Source: Verrucomicrobiota bacterium | GTDB lineage: Bacteria > Verrucomicrobiota > Verrucomicrobiia > Limisphaerales > UBA1319 | Direction: 5' to 3' | Length of the DNA: 62,379 nucleotides | NCBI GenBank assembly: GCA_022709905.1 | Contig: JAKLHY010000047.1 | Location: 1-62,379, forward strand | Shown: positions 17,601 through 25,735 of the stretch, in pieces | How positions within the stretch are numbered: the stretch's first letter is position 1 | Layout: every line of letters starts with the position of its first letter | The notes under the pieces: model-generated | Told to the model about the DNA's origin: nothing | Seen by the model: only the letters and a program-made list of their open reading frames with translations | Databases searched by the model: none | Made by a program: the position numbers and the translations under genes

Positions 17601-19901
17601 CGCGGTGTAGGCCAATCGATCCATGATCACAAAACCGACGCCGGGCAATGGTAGATCTCCTGAGGTTACCAAGGCAAAATCCTGGTCCAGCGCGGTCGTA
17701 TCCTGTCGCGCATCCTCCGAAACACTGCGCGCATGGACTCGAATGCGGTACTCCCCGGGCAACGGATCTTGAAGATGCACCGCTTCGACGTTGTTGATGT
17801 TGTCCGTGTCGAGCGGGTTGGGTGCTGATTCTCCGAGAAGGAACTGGTTGCCGCGATAAAGAATCCCGTCGGGGCCGGTGACCTCCAGGTCCAAGTCGTT
17901 GACCAGAGCGGGAATGGCCGCGGGCAGACCGGGCACATCGGTGTAAGCCAGGGTGATTTTCAATGGCATCGAATGGCTGGCCACATAGATCCGGCGTTCA
18001 AAGGACTGACCGGTTGTCAACAACACCCCCTGATCCAAAAAATCATAACGCCGCCTCGAGTCGCAGATCGGTGTCAAATCCACCCGTCCCCATCCTTCGT
18101 CGTGATTGGGGACCGGATCCGTGCCGTTTTCAGACGGCATATCGACGGCTGAATTGATCAGAGCAGCCTTCACCAGCGCCGGAGAAGGCGTCGTGTTGGT
18201 AATCACCTCCCGATAATATTGAATAAAAACCGCCGCCGCGCCCGATACCTGGGGGCCCGCCTGGCTGGTTCCACCCTGGTATTGGTAGAATGATGAAATG
18301 GGCCATAGCGCGTTTTCGGCCGGGGCTGCCGCTGACTTTAGCGAGGCGATCCATGTGCCCGGGGCAACCAAATCGGGTTTGATCCGGCCATCTTCGCAGG
18401 GCCCCCGGCTTGAAAAATCCGCCATCGCATCAGGCCCCGCCCGGTAAATCGGGAAATCCATACGGCCATTTTGTGTCGCGCCCGTGGCAATCACATTCTT
18501 CGCAACCGCCGGACTGCCAATCGTCTGCAATCCGGGCCCGGCGTTGCCCGAGGAAAACTCCAGGAGGTAGGGTTGGTCTCCTGGGGTCGCAAAATCGGCA
18601 TCCCGCACCAACGCGTCAAATTCAGCCGCCGACAGATCATATCGTCCCTGGTTGTCTTCTCCCCAGCTATTCGAGCCAATCAGGGCTCCAGCCCTCACCG
18701 CATCTCGCGTCAAGGTTTCATGGCTGGGTGGAGCTTCATACTTGCCCTCCCGGTCAAAGATGCGTTGCACTACCAGATGGGCCCCAGGCGCAATCCCCAA
18801 ACCATAAGAATAACCGCTCTCATCCACCTCGCCGGTGGCGCCATCTCCCGCAATAATCCCGGCTACATGGGTCCCGTGACTGTGCTCGTCGGCTGCATTC
18901 TCCAAATCTCCATAGTAAAAGAAGGCGTCCACCCGATCCTTCAGATCTGGATGCGTCGAGCTCGCATTCCCATGATCCAGGCCGCTGTCCGCAACAGCCA
19001 CCGTCACCCCACGACCGTCAAAACCTAACGCCTGAGTCGTCGTCCCGTGTTCCCCAAAAGGATTGTCCCCCCCGACTATTCTCGAGCTGACCTCATCGTG
19101 AAGCTGTGGTTCCAAGGCCGGCTCAATCCACATGACCCACGTCGACCCGGCTAATGCTTCCAATTGCTGCCTGTCAACTTCCGCCTCAAGCACGGTCCCG
19201 GATCGTTGAGATCCAACTCGGCGGCTTGCGCCCAAACCTTCCTGCAACGATAATACCTCAGCCTCTCCGGCGTCAGGCGTCAGTAACAGCTTAACAGGCA
19301 ATCGATTGACCCCAACCATCCACCCGGATGACGCGTCCAGGGATCGCTGCAGTCTATACTCGGGCCGATACTCCCCTACCCAACGAACATAATCTAACAC
19401 CCGGACTCTTGAGAGCTGACTCTCCCTGAATCGAGCCACGAAAGCATTCTCTGGGACATAGCGGAGCAATGAAACTCCGGCCTGTTCCAGAGCCGCTCGC
19501 CACTCCTCGCGATAGGGATGACTGAATTGAACGAGGTACAAACCACTCACCGGCGACTCAACGCTCTGTTTGCTTGCAAGCAGTGTCGGTTTGTCCGGCG
19601 TCGAAATCAGGGCGTTTCTCAGCCGTATGTATCTCGCCTCCTGCGCGTTGACCGACAGGGAAAATGTCACGAACACCCAGAGAAACCATGTCGAAAGTCT
19701 CCATGGCGTGTCAGCACTATCTCCAGTGTCCCGCCGGGGCAGCAAAAACCGCTCCCCACCGTTATCTCCTTCGCATCTCGAAACCGGTGCTTCGCCAAGA
19801 CTGAAACCAGAATGCCCAGCATCGGATCTTAAACCGTTAACACGCTGGTTCTGCCTCCGCCTTAGACTTCCCAAGAGATTGGTCAGGGGCTTCCCTTTCA
19901 C
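14619..19901 (-). CDS. Giant secreted subtilisin-like (S8) serine protease with beta-sandwich domains
   Basis: A 1760-residue exported protease, counted from a GTG at 19901. A hydrophobic core at residues 72-84 ending 'SVNA' indicates a signal peptide, so the real start may be nearer to it (for example TTG at residue 53 or 54). After a propeptide-like region comes the S8 domain with Asp305 ('VAVADSGLDHG'), His342 ('HGTHVAGIIAGDG') and Ser546 ('GGTSQAGPQVSGA'); the Ser motif departs from the usual GTSMAAPHVAG. A jelly-roll domain like that of KP-43-type proteases follows ('PALVNDLDLEVTGPDG'). Then come repeated fibronectin-like domains with 'PYWFYVVFLDVAGN' and 'YYFQVVSRDAAGN', a DUF-like insert, and a C-terminal calcium-binding 'DADGDGLCNRDEFIAGTSP' repeat with the ending 'FFRIRVIP', which is common in Verrucomicrobiota secreted proteins. 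It is probably extracellular and degradative. Confidence 0.88.
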   Translation of the reverse strand: MKGKPLTNLLGSLRRRQNQRVNGLRSDAGHSGFSLGEAPVSRCEGDNGGERFLLPRRDTGDSADTPWRLSTWFLWVFVTFSLSVNAQEARYIRLRNALISTPDKPTLLASKQSVESPVSGLYLVQFSHPYREEWRAALEQAGVSLLRYVPENAFVARFRESQLSRVRVLDYVRWVGEYRPEYRLQRSLDASSGWMVGVNRLPVKLLLTPDAGEAEVLSLQEGLGASRRVGSQRSGTVLEAEVDRQQLEALAGSTWVMWIEPALEPQLHDEVSSRIVGGDNPFGEHGTTTQALGFDGRGVTVAVADSGLDHGNASSTHPDLKDRVDAFFYYGDLENAADEHSHGTHVAGIIAGDGATGEVDESGYSYGLGIAPGAHLVVQRIFDREGKYEAPPSHETLTRDAVRAGALIGSNSWGEDNQGRYDLSAAEFDALVRDADFATPGDQPYLLEFSSGNAGPGLQTIGSPAVAKNVIATGATQNGRMDFPIYRAGPDAMADFSSRGPCEDGRIKPDLVAPGTWIASLKSAAAPAENALWPISSFYQYQGGTSQAGPQVSGAAAVFIQYYREVITNTTPSPALVKAALINSAVDMPSENGTDPVPNHDEGWGRVDLTPICDSRRRYDFLDQGVLLTTGQSFERRIYVASHSMPLKITLAYTDVPGLPAAIPALVNDLDLEVTGPDGILYRGNQFLLGESAPNPLDTDNINNVEAVHLQDPLPGEYRIRVHARSVSEDARQDTTALDQDFALVTSGDLPLPGVGFVIMDRLAYTAPSTIGLKLVDLNLPADTRVQLKLRSTTETEAETVELVPDEVPGVFVGHIETDAGPPSADGRLQIQHDDSIKVEYADSNPPIHRITSARADLRPPLATDVAVTDQFGKMTLSSQTDEPASTRVYYGTNQFQLDQVSIQPVLTQVHSVVLDNLRSGIPYWFYVVFLDVAGNSLTNDNNGELYSFTTLPVATVLLVNAYVEDDPGFQSEFIPLESYTDALDQTQVTYEVWDVIGQGRTPSPNDLSPFRVVIWRVSDSVFNEVSLSPSDQETLQAYVEAGGSLFIASMELLTRLGDSSFRRNVLHVEDFFEDEGLPSVSGVEYDPITSGLAMTLDYTHYPGLDIIGIGPDFADGLIPTTNAVPILFGGASNHVAGVRYPRTGEDSVGRVVFLSFPLDAVPVDGPEPNNRANLLRNILSFLAPGVNGLGTIALDNSTYTIPSRATVEVADSDLAGTGTLNIRCFSDTDTNGQIIVLRETVHRGLFRGFVAVTATNHVPAVGQIRAREGDTVRVEYRDLSAAGLVRAGAWIDGTPAVVSKVQADPGYEQAVVRWSTSEMTDALVQFGESAFLGRTAYRSDLLVTHELTLTGLQPDRTYYFQVVSRDAAGNATVDNNGGRFYALKTLKPFRVPWTDDLEASDTHWTVLNNDLDEPADSATWRLGPPNNGASDVHSPVNAWGSNLDGQALNYGDTTLISPAFELAGGNGATLRFWHQYDFEPRSPLDFHEVGHVSISTNEGATWIPMAEYKGLVTDWEEVELDLTPYLGNVISIAWNYGLFSLDALPRTGWLIDDISIGVTNIPLGTIIISNNLSQAQFKITGPINQTGRGRVSVLTNAVEGQYIVTFGAVPYYVTPPPVTNSLIQASTLVMSAAYGIVDDNGNGLPDSWETAFFGNAVVSPWDDADGDGLCNRDEFIAGTSPLDEASSLTLLLPARTSDQTYRLLWPTCLGYSYQVESSHDARFWEPYSNWIRATGSSASFSFHTGQESSPLFFRIRVIP

Positions 19902-20359
19902 GTTGCCATTTTACTCGCAGGAATCGTGCCGGACAAGCCCCGCTTCGTTCATTTGGAGACGTGTATTCCTGCAGGAAGATTCCCCGGGCCATCGGGAGAA
20001 AGAAAAACCCTCTCCTAAAGTTGACCGCGCGTCGAACCGATATAACTTTTAGTAGGGAAAAAATGGGGCCTTGGACGGTAGTTGTCTTACCCCCCTCGTT
20101 ACACTGAGGGGCAAAAAAGAAAGGTTGCCCATGATTGACCGTCAATTGGAACTTAGGTTGTGCGCTGGATCTGGAAACCATCCAATCTCCCGTCACCCGC
20201 GCCGCGCTTCCCGCGCCCGATGGTGGTTCGATCAGATGCACCAAATTGTGAGTAACGCGCGCGACTGGAAGCCGGCTCCTCTGGCCCGCCCGGAACAGCG
20301 TTACCTCGCATTCTCGGAGTCCAGGCGCGATTAAGGCGCGCCGCATCCGGCGCCGCGGA
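19902..20359. other. 458-nt gene-free stretch between protease and bioB
   Basis: No convincing gene is present; the only frame of note (minus, 19837-20346) has arginine- and proline-rich, low-complexity content. It holds the TTCCTGC palindrome cluster (19917-19977) and a 6-bp hairpin (CCCCTC 20092-20097 / GAGGGG 20106-20111) followed by CAAAAAAG. The latter could form part of the 3' end of the bioB transcript but lacks a T-run in that direction. Confidence 0.5.
19917..19977. repeat. TTCCTGC palindrome with an extra half-site upstream of the protease gene
   Basis: TTCCTGCAGGAA at 19966-19977 is a perfect 12-bp palindrome. GCAGGAAT recurs at 19917-19924 and forms an 8-bp inverted repeat with ATTCCTGC at 19965-19972. 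The cluster ends 16 nt from the protease start, where an operator would be expected. No regulator is identified. Confidence 0.4.
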
Positions 20360-21391
20360 TCAGGGACTCTCCATTAGTCCCAGCTCCAGATCTTTTAATA
20401 GACGCAGATCCTGCTCCACAGGTTGATTGACCGTGGTCAGGTAGTTGCCCACCATCAGAGCGCTGGCGCCCGCCAGGAAAATCAAGGGCTGCAGATCCCG
20501 CAGATTCACCACCCGCCCGCCGGCAACCAAAATCTGAGGCCGGGGCAGGATCAACCGAAAACAGGCGATCGTTTTTAGGATTTCCCAAGGACTGAGCGGG
20601 GGCACTTTTTCGAACGGCGTTCCGGCAATCGGATTCAGAATGTTGATCGGGACGGAATCCGGATCGACGTCCCTCAGGCTCCAGGCCAGATCACACCGGT
20701 CTTCACGGCTCTCCCCCAGGCCCAGAATTCCCCCGCAACAGATCCCGATGCCCGCCGCCCGCAGGTGCCCGATCGTTTCCAGACGCTCGTCGTAAGCATG
20801 GGTGTCGCAGACTTGGGGGAAAAACCGGCGCGACGTCTCCAGGTTGTGATTGTAACAGGCCACTCCCGACGCCTTCAAACGATCCGCCACTCTCCGGCTG
20901 CGAATCAGACCCAGCGACGCGTCCGGCCGAATTTGCACCCGCCGCGCCATCTCCTCGAAACGGCCGCAGATCTCTTCCAGCAACGGACCCTCGCGCAGCT
21001 CCCGCCAGGCCGCCACCAGCCCCATCGCATGCACGCCGTGCCCCGCCGCTTCCTCCGCCGCTCTCACGATCAACCCCGGCTCCATCAGGTCATGTCGCGT
21101 TGTTCCACTCTCGTAAAAGGCCGACTGCGCGCAAAACTTGCAGTTTTCGGGGCACCCCCCCGATTTAACGTTCACAATGGAACAAAGGTGGATCCGACGG
21201 CCTAAGCACCGGTCCCTCACCCGGCCCGCCCAAACCATCAGCTCCTGAATGTCCGCCGGATCCTCCAATCCAAACAACCATTCCGCGTCCGCCCGCTCCA
21301 GCGGTTGCCCCGCCAGAACCCGCTCCCCCAACGCCCGGATCCGTTCCCACTGCTTTGCGTCAATCTGATCACTCAACATGGTTGACACCAT
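20360..21391 (-). CDS. bioB: Biotin synthase
   Basis: Radical-SAM enzyme that inserts sulfur into dethiobiotin. From the ATG at 21391 it is 343 residues, like E. coli BioB; the frame continues to 21496 but that extension is not conserved. A GGAGG lies just before this ATG and 5 nt before the next codon, a GTG, so the GTG at 21388 may be the actual start. The [4Fe-4S]/SAM motif 'GGCPENCKFCAQS' is intact. Also visible are 'YNHNLETSRRFFP', 'CCGGILGLGESREDR', 'NPIAGTPFE' and a C-terminal 'VGNYLTT'. No other bio genes are adjacent. The divergent gap to the GH43-like gene is 175 nt. Confidence 0.96.
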   Translation of the reverse strand: MVSTMLSDQIDAKQWERIRALGERVLAGQPLERADAEWLFGLEDPADIQELMVWAGRVRDRCLGRRIHLCSIVNVKSGGCPENCKFCAQSAFYESGTTRHDLMEPGLIVRAAEEAAGHGVHAMGLVAAWRELREGPLLEEICGRFEEMARRVQIRPDASLGLIRSRRVADRLKASGVACYNHNLETSRRFFPQVCDTHAYDERLETIGHLRAAGIGICCGGILGLGESREDRCDLAWSLRDVDPDSVPINILNPIAGTPFEKVPPLSPWEILKTIACFRLILPRPQILVAGGRVVNLRDLQPLIFLAGASALMVGNYLTTVNQPVEQDLRLLKDLELGLMESP

Positions 21392-21566
21392 AGCCTCCGA
21401 TCCCATCCGGGCAAGCCGAAACCCACGACCGCCTTTCAAAACGCCGTCGGATCCCCTCCTCGAGCCCAGGCTGCCTCCGATCGGAATGCGTTTCACGACG
21501 GATTCATGTTTACGAACTGCGTAAAAGCGTTACCATGGTATCCAACCTTAATCTTGGCAACCGAAT

Positions 21567-22616
21567 ATGAATTCTCTTCGGATAAGTATTCGGCCCCCCC
21601 GATGGGGGGCATCCACCTGGGTTATCCTGCTCGCGTGGGCCGTGTGGTTGTCGGCGGATGATTTCCTGTTCACCTCTTTTCGAGGCAACGGAGAGGATGG
21701 TTTGCATTTGGCCTGGAGCCCCGACGGGTACCGATGGACCGCTTTGAACCAGGACCGGTCGTTTCTGCGGCCGGAGATTGGAGCCGAGCCCCTGATGCGG
21801 GATCCATGCTTGGTTCGGGGGCCGGAGGGAACCTACCACCTGGTCTGGACCACCAGCTGGACGGCCGACAAGGGCAAAGTGATCGGCTACGCCTCTTCCC
21901 GGGATCTCCTGCGGTGGTCTCCCCAGCGCGCCATCCCCCTCATGCGGAACGAGCCTGAAACCCGGAACTTATGGGCCCCCGAGATCTTTTATGATCGCAC
22001 CCGGTCGCGCTGGCTGCTGTTTTGGTCCTCCACGATCCCCGGTCGTTTTCCCGAGACTGACCAGACCGGGGACGATCGCTACAACCACCGCGTTTACGCG
22101 ACCACGACGACCGACTTCAACACCTTTGCGCCCTGCCGCCTGTTCTTCGATCCCGGATTCAACGTCATCGACGCCACCCTGCTCGGGGCCGAAGGAAAGT
22201 ATCACCTCCTTTTCAAGGACGAACGCAAAAGCCCCTTGAAGAAACAGCTGCTTCGAGCCGTTGCTGACGATCCTGAAGGTCCCTTCATTCCCGTCAATGG
22301 CCCGTTCACCACCCATTGGGTGGAAGGTCCTTCCGCCATACAAATCAAAGGGGAATATTTGGTCTACTTCGATCACTACTCCGGACGCCATTATTACGGG
22401 GCCGTGCGCTCGCGGGACTTAGTGCGATGGGAGGACTGTTCGGCCTCCATGGTTTTTCCCCCCGGCCATCGGCATGGCAGCGTGCTGCGTGTTCCACGCC
22501 GGATCGCTCAGGCCCTTATAAACGCCCGAATCGACGTCTCCCAGCCTCAGCGCTCATCCCATCCCAATGCAGCCCCCAGCCGAACAACATGGTTCAATCC
22601 AAGCCAGGAGAAATAA
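21567..22616 (+). CDS. Secreted glycoside hydrolase, GH43-like (five-bladed beta-propeller)
   Basis: A 349-residue protein with a signal peptide or anchor at about residues 17-30 ('TWVILLAWAVWLSADD'), so it is exported. Propeller features of clan GH-F/GH43 are visible: 'LMRDPCLVRGPEGTYHLVW' (probable catalytic base Asp in RDP), 'NLWAPEIFYDRTRSRWLLFW' (the WAPE blade) and 'WVEGPSAIQIKGEYLVYFD' (probable acid Glu in EGP). Likely substrates are arabinose- or xylose-containing glycans, but subfamily and specificity cannot be read from sequence. It ends 2 nt before the ATG of the next, frameshifted gene. Its 5' coding region contains a strong hairpin (21593-21610). Confidence 0.8.
   Translation: MNSLRISIRPPRWGASTWVILLAWAVWLSADDFLFTSFRGNGEDGLHLAWSPDGYRWTALNQDRSFLRPEIGAEPLMRDPCLVRGPEGTYHLVWTTSWTADKGKVIGYASSRDLLRWSPQRAIPLMRNEPETRNLWAPEIFYDRTRSRWLLFWSSTIPGRFPETDQTGDDRYNHRVYATTTTDFNTFAPCRLFFDPGFNVIDATLLGAEGKYHLLFKDERKSPLKKQLLRAVADDPEGPFIPVNGPFTTHWVEGPSAIQIKGEYLVYFDHYSGRHYYGAVRSRDLVRWEDCSASMVFPPGHRHGSVLRVPRRIAQALINARIDVSQPQRSSHPNAAPSRTTWFNPSQEK
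21593..21610 (+). other. GC hairpin in the first codons of the GH43-like gene
   Basis: GCCCCCC and GGGGGGC pair perfectly around a CGAT loop, 26 nt after the ATG. This stem could slow early translation or be a chance effect of proline and tryptophan codons. Confidence 0.3.
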
Positions 22617-22618
22617 AC

Positions 22619-23090
22619 ATGAGCAAACAAAACCCTAACGAATGTTGTTCCCGATTCGAACCCGCGCCTTGGGACAACCAAACCATCACGTGGGACAACA
22701 AGCTCTTTCTCAAAGATCGCGTTCGGAGCGTCTTCCATATCCCACTCAATTTCGGCGCGGTGATGAAACGCAATATAGCTGCCATGGAGCAAGCGAACGC
22801 CGTACCGGACCAAATGATTGTTTTGTCCGATGAAAAATCCCTGTGGGCCGCTGATGTGTATATTGCTGCCGCGAAAGAAGTTCCTGGGAGTAATATGACA
22901 ACCCTATCTGGCACCTTCCTCACCAAGGTGTTTGAAGGCCCGTACCAGAATATGAGGAAATGGATCGAGGAAATGAAATCCTTCGTGAGTAGCCAAGGCA
23001 AGACCTTGGTTCTTCTACACCTCCTGTCCGAGATGCGCGAAAAAGCACGGAAAGAACTACGTGGTGATCCTGGCGAAAACCTCATCATGA
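22619..23090 (+). pseudogene. Small conserved cytosolic protein, interrupted by a frameshift near 23003
   Basis: Starting at the ATG at 22619, the frame encodes 'MSKQNPNECCSRFEPAPWD', 'WDNKLFLKDRVRSVFHIPLN', 'IVLSDEKSLWAADVYIAAAK' and 'TLSGTFLTKVFEGPYQNM', the N-terminal part of a family of about 160 residues that I recognise only as conserved bacterial proteins often labelled hydrolase. From 23004 the family's C-terminus continues in the next frame as 'PWFFYTSCPRCAKKHGKNY' and 'VVILAKTSS', ending at TGA 23088-23090. One extra base around 23000-23004 explains the break. Uncorrected, translation runs on into the downstream alpha/beta hydrolase and makes a false 642-residue fusion. The break may be a real mutation or a sequencing error. 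Its stop overlaps the next ATG as ATGA. Confidence 0.75.
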
Positions 23091-24544
23091 AGATTCACTG
23101 GTTACTGGCGGCTTTCTTGCCGGCGCTGATCGGTTCGATCGACGGCAGCCAAGCGCCTCTGGAACGCGAGACGATCTTCTGTCACTCGATTGACCTTCGA
23201 ACCAACGCCCTGAGAAAGCTGACGCCCCTGCCACCGCTCTGCGATGAGATCCCGTCGCTCAAGAAAATGAAGGTGGACATCGGCGAGTGCCGGCTCCACG
23301 TCGAAACCGAAGGCGACGGCGTTCCCTTGGTCCTCATCAACGGCGGACCCGGGGGCACGCATCACGATTTCCACCCGGTGTTTTCCCGGGCCGCCAATTT
23401 CGCGCGGATTATTTATTACGACCAGCGGGGCTGCGGACAGTCGGACTATCGCCCAGGAACCGGCTACTCTCTGACACAGGCCGTTCACGACCTGGAGCGG
23501 CTGCGCGAGGAATTGAAGATCGAGCGTTGGGCGGTGCTGGGATGGTCCTACGGCGGATGGCTCGCGCAACACTACTTGCTCCGCTATCCTGAGCGTGTCC
23601 GAGGACTCGTTCTGGTGGGCGCGTCGCCCGCCGCTGAACTGAACCTCGATTCGACCCGCCAGTATGATTTCCTCTCCAGACAGGAACGGCGCAGGATTCA
23701 GGAAATCTACGACGATGCTTCCCTCACGCCCGTCGAAGCCATCTTCAACGCGCACGCCGCCGGTGACTGGAAGCGGCAACACTACTATCGGCCCACCGTC
23801 GAACAACTGGCGCGTGGGGCCTTGTATGGCTGGAAACACGATCCAAATTTTCGACGCGCCATCCAAAGCCATCAAATCGAGCCTCCGAATCCGGATCGAT
23901 TTCATGGCTGTCCGGTCCCCGTCCTCATCGCCGAAGGCATATGGGACCTGACCTGGAATACCGACAAACCGAAGAAGTTCCAGGCCTGTTTTCCGGGAGC
24001 CGAACTGGTGTTGTTCGAGAATTCCGGACATGCGCCCTTCCAGGATGAACCTGGCATTTTCTTCGGCAAACTCGAGCAGTTCCTGACCAAGCGCCCGCCG
24101 ACCGAGACAGAGATGGCCCATTGGAAGGAAAAACTCGCCGCTGATGATCGCGAGCTGGCCCGGCTCATGACCAATATCAGTGACACCGTGACGTTCCATG
24201 CCACCGAGCCGGTCCCCGAGGCCTTCGACTTCTGGCGGTTCGTATGGAAGCATCCCGTCGTCGAGTCCGGCGGCCGCGTCGGTTACGAGGTTCGCTTCGA
24301 GGACGACCAGTTGTATTACCGTTGGGGTCCTCAGCAAATCAGCCCGGGTGGAGACTCCCAATCGGATTTCGTGCCCGAAATGGTCGGACCTCGATTCCAC
24401 TCCATCGCGGGCAAGAAGATCCGGATCAGGTTTTGGGTCAACAAAGGCAAGATCCAATTCCCAGAAGACGCTGTTCTATCTCTTGAATTCCACAAAAAGG
24501 ACCAGTCTCTCAAACGAATGCAGGCCCGACGTTCCAAGTCCTAA
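23087..24544 (+). CDS. Secreted alpha/beta hydrolase, proline iminopeptidase-like (S33), with C-terminal extension
   Basis: From the ATG at 23087 the protein is 485 residues and begins with a good signal peptide ('MKIHWLLAAFLPALIGS', cleavage near residue 23). That is why I place the start here, not at the upstream in-frame ATGs. The alpha/beta-hydrolase core (about residues 65-335) shows the oxyanion 'INGGPGG', 'YDQRGCGQSDY' typical of proline iminopeptidases, nucleophile Ser154 in 'LGWSYGG', probable Asp287 and His315 in 'ENSGHAPF'. The last 150 residues, with a helical 'ETEMAHWKEKLAADDREL' segment and a beta-rich tail, are extra to the family. It likely cleaves N-terminal amino acids from peptides outside the cytoplasm. 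Confidence 0.85.
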   Translation: MKIHWLLAAFLPALIGSIDGSQAPLERETIFCHSIDLRTNALRKLTPLPPLCDEIPSLKKMKVDIGECRLHVETEGDGVPLVLINGGPGGTHHDFHPVFSRAANFARIIYYDQRGCGQSDYRPGTGYSLTQAVHDLERLREELKIERWAVLGWSYGGWLAQHYLLRYPERVRGLVLVGASPAAELNLDSTRQYDFLSRQERRRIQEIYDDASLTPVEAIFNAHAAGDWKRQHYYRPTVEQLARGALYGWKHDPNFRRAIQSHQIEPPNPDRFHGCPVPVLIAEGIWDLTWNTDKPKKFQACFPGAELVLFENSGHAPFQDEPGIFFGKLEQFLTKRPPTETEMAHWKEKLAADDRELARLMTNISDTVTFHATEPVPEAFDFWRFVWKHPVVESGGRVGYEVRFEDDQLYYRWGPQQISPGGDSQSDFVPEMVGPRFHSIAGKKIRIRFWVNKGKIQFPEDAVLSLEFHKKDQSLKRMQARRSKS

Positions 24545-24568
24545 AAATCAGTCCCGTAATTTTGAATT

Positions 24569-25687
24569 ATGCCCCACATTCTGAATGCATTGAGGATGGT
24601 TTCCCGGATGGGAGGAATCTTCGTTTTGGCACTGGTTACGATCCGAGCGGATCCCGATACCCAGAGTTCCCTCCCTCCCCCGAGGGTGGGGGCTTATTAC
24701 TTCGAGGGATGGGCGGGGCGGAGTCAGTTCGCCAATGATACGAACCAACCGTGGGCCAGAAACGCGCCGACGCATTTAACTCTCCGGATGCTGGAGGAGT
24801 TTCCCGGTCGCGAACCTGTATGGGGTTGGCGCGATGACTCGTTGGAGATCATGGAGCGCCAGATCGACCTCGCAGCTAACCATGGTTTGGCTTTTTTCGC
24901 GTTCTGCTGGTATTGGCATGAAAACGGTCTCGCCATCCATCCGCAAAAGATCCAGGAAGATCCCAAACACACCTGTCTCGATCTGTTTCTGAAGGCAAAG
25001 AATCGCGATCGGTTGAAATTCTGCCTCTTGGTGGCGAACCACCAGGGCTTCGAAATCAAAGGATCCGTGCATTGGAAGCAGGCCGTGAATTTCTGGATGC
25101 CGTATCTGAAGCATCCGCAACATCTCCGAATCGATGGCCGGCCTCTCGTCGTCATCTTCAGTGCCGAAGGCTGCAAAAAAGAGGATTTGGCCGCAATGCA
25201 AGATGCGGCGCGCCAAGCCGGCCTGGTTGGCTTGGCCATCGCCGGATGCGGTGCCGGAACCTTTGAGTCCGGTTACACCCATCGCACCCATTACAACGTG
25301 GTCCCGGGATACGCCACGGGCGCCGCGCAGCACCAGTACGCCGAACTCGTCGCAGCCAACCGTGCGGCCTGGGGCGGCAGCCGCGACCAACCCTATATCC
25401 CGATCGTCACTGCCGGTTGGGACAAGCGGCCGTGGGAAGGCCCCAAAGGTCTGAATCAGCCACCGGGATCCTATTACCCCGATCGTACCCCGCAGCAGTT
25501 CGCGGAATTCCTGCGCGATGCATTCTCCTGGATGAACCAGCACCCGGAACAAACAACCGCCGAACGCCTGGTTCTGATCTATGCCTGGAACGAGTTCGGC
25601 GAAGGAGGATACATTGCACCGACGAAGGAGGATCCGGACGGAACTTACCTGAAAGCCCTTCAATCGGTGGCGATGCCAACCCGGTAA
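24569..25687 (+). CDS. Secreted GH99-like / WbsX-family protein
   Basis: A 372-residue protein with a hydrophobic N-terminus ('MGGIFVLALVTIRADP'), probably exported. It matches the WbsX/GH99-like TIM-barrel group: 'VGAYYFEGW' near the N-terminus, 'LAFFAFCWYWHENGL', 'RPLVVIFSAEGC', 'PIVTAGWDKRPW' and the acidic 'IYAWNEFGEGGYIAPT' close to the C-terminus, where the Glu is the likely catalytic residue. GH99 members cleave alpha-mannosides, and WbsX was first named from O-antigen clusters; the substrate here is unknown. It follows the peptidase gene by 24 nt and is probably co-transcribed. Confidence 0.75.
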   Translation: MPHILNALRMVSRMGGIFVLALVTIRADPDTQSSLPPPRVGAYYFEGWAGRSQFANDTNQPWARNAPTHLTLRMLEEFPGREPVWGWRDDSLEIMERQIDLAANHGLAFFAFCWYWHENGLAIHPQKIQEDPKHTCLDLFLKAKNRDRLKFCLLVANHQGFEIKGSVHWKQAVNFWMPYLKHPQHLRIDGRPLVVIFSAEGCKKEDLAAMQDAARQAGLVGLAIAGCGAGTFESGYTHRTHYNVVPGYATGAAQHQYAELVAANRAAWGGSRDQPYIPIVTAGWDKRPWEGPKGLNQPPGSYYPDRTPQQFAEFLRDAFSWMNQHPEQTTAERLVLIYAWNEFGEGGYIAPTKEDPDGTYLKALQSVAMPTR

Positions 25688-25735
25688 GTTTTTCGGATTG
25701 CTCCATGGGATGTGGAGAAGGACCTGCTTTGGGAC

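Noticed and set aside
19837..20346. 169-codon minus-strand frame between bioB and the protease
   Set aside because: It overlaps the protease start and has random-looking composition and no ribosome-binding site.
22316..22618. Extending the fused hydrolase frame upstream into the GH43-like gene
   Set aside because: The region is coding for the GH43-like enzyme in another frame, and a good start with family-like sequence lies at 22619.
23000..23010. Programmed ribosomal frameshifting in the small conserved gene
   Set aside because: No slippery run, in-frame stop codon or downstream stem-loop is visible at the shift site; a single-base error or mutation is simpler.
23102..24457. 451-codon minus-strand frame opposite the S33-like hydrolase
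   Set aside because: It has no family motif; the plus strand shows a signal peptide and a complete catalytic triad.
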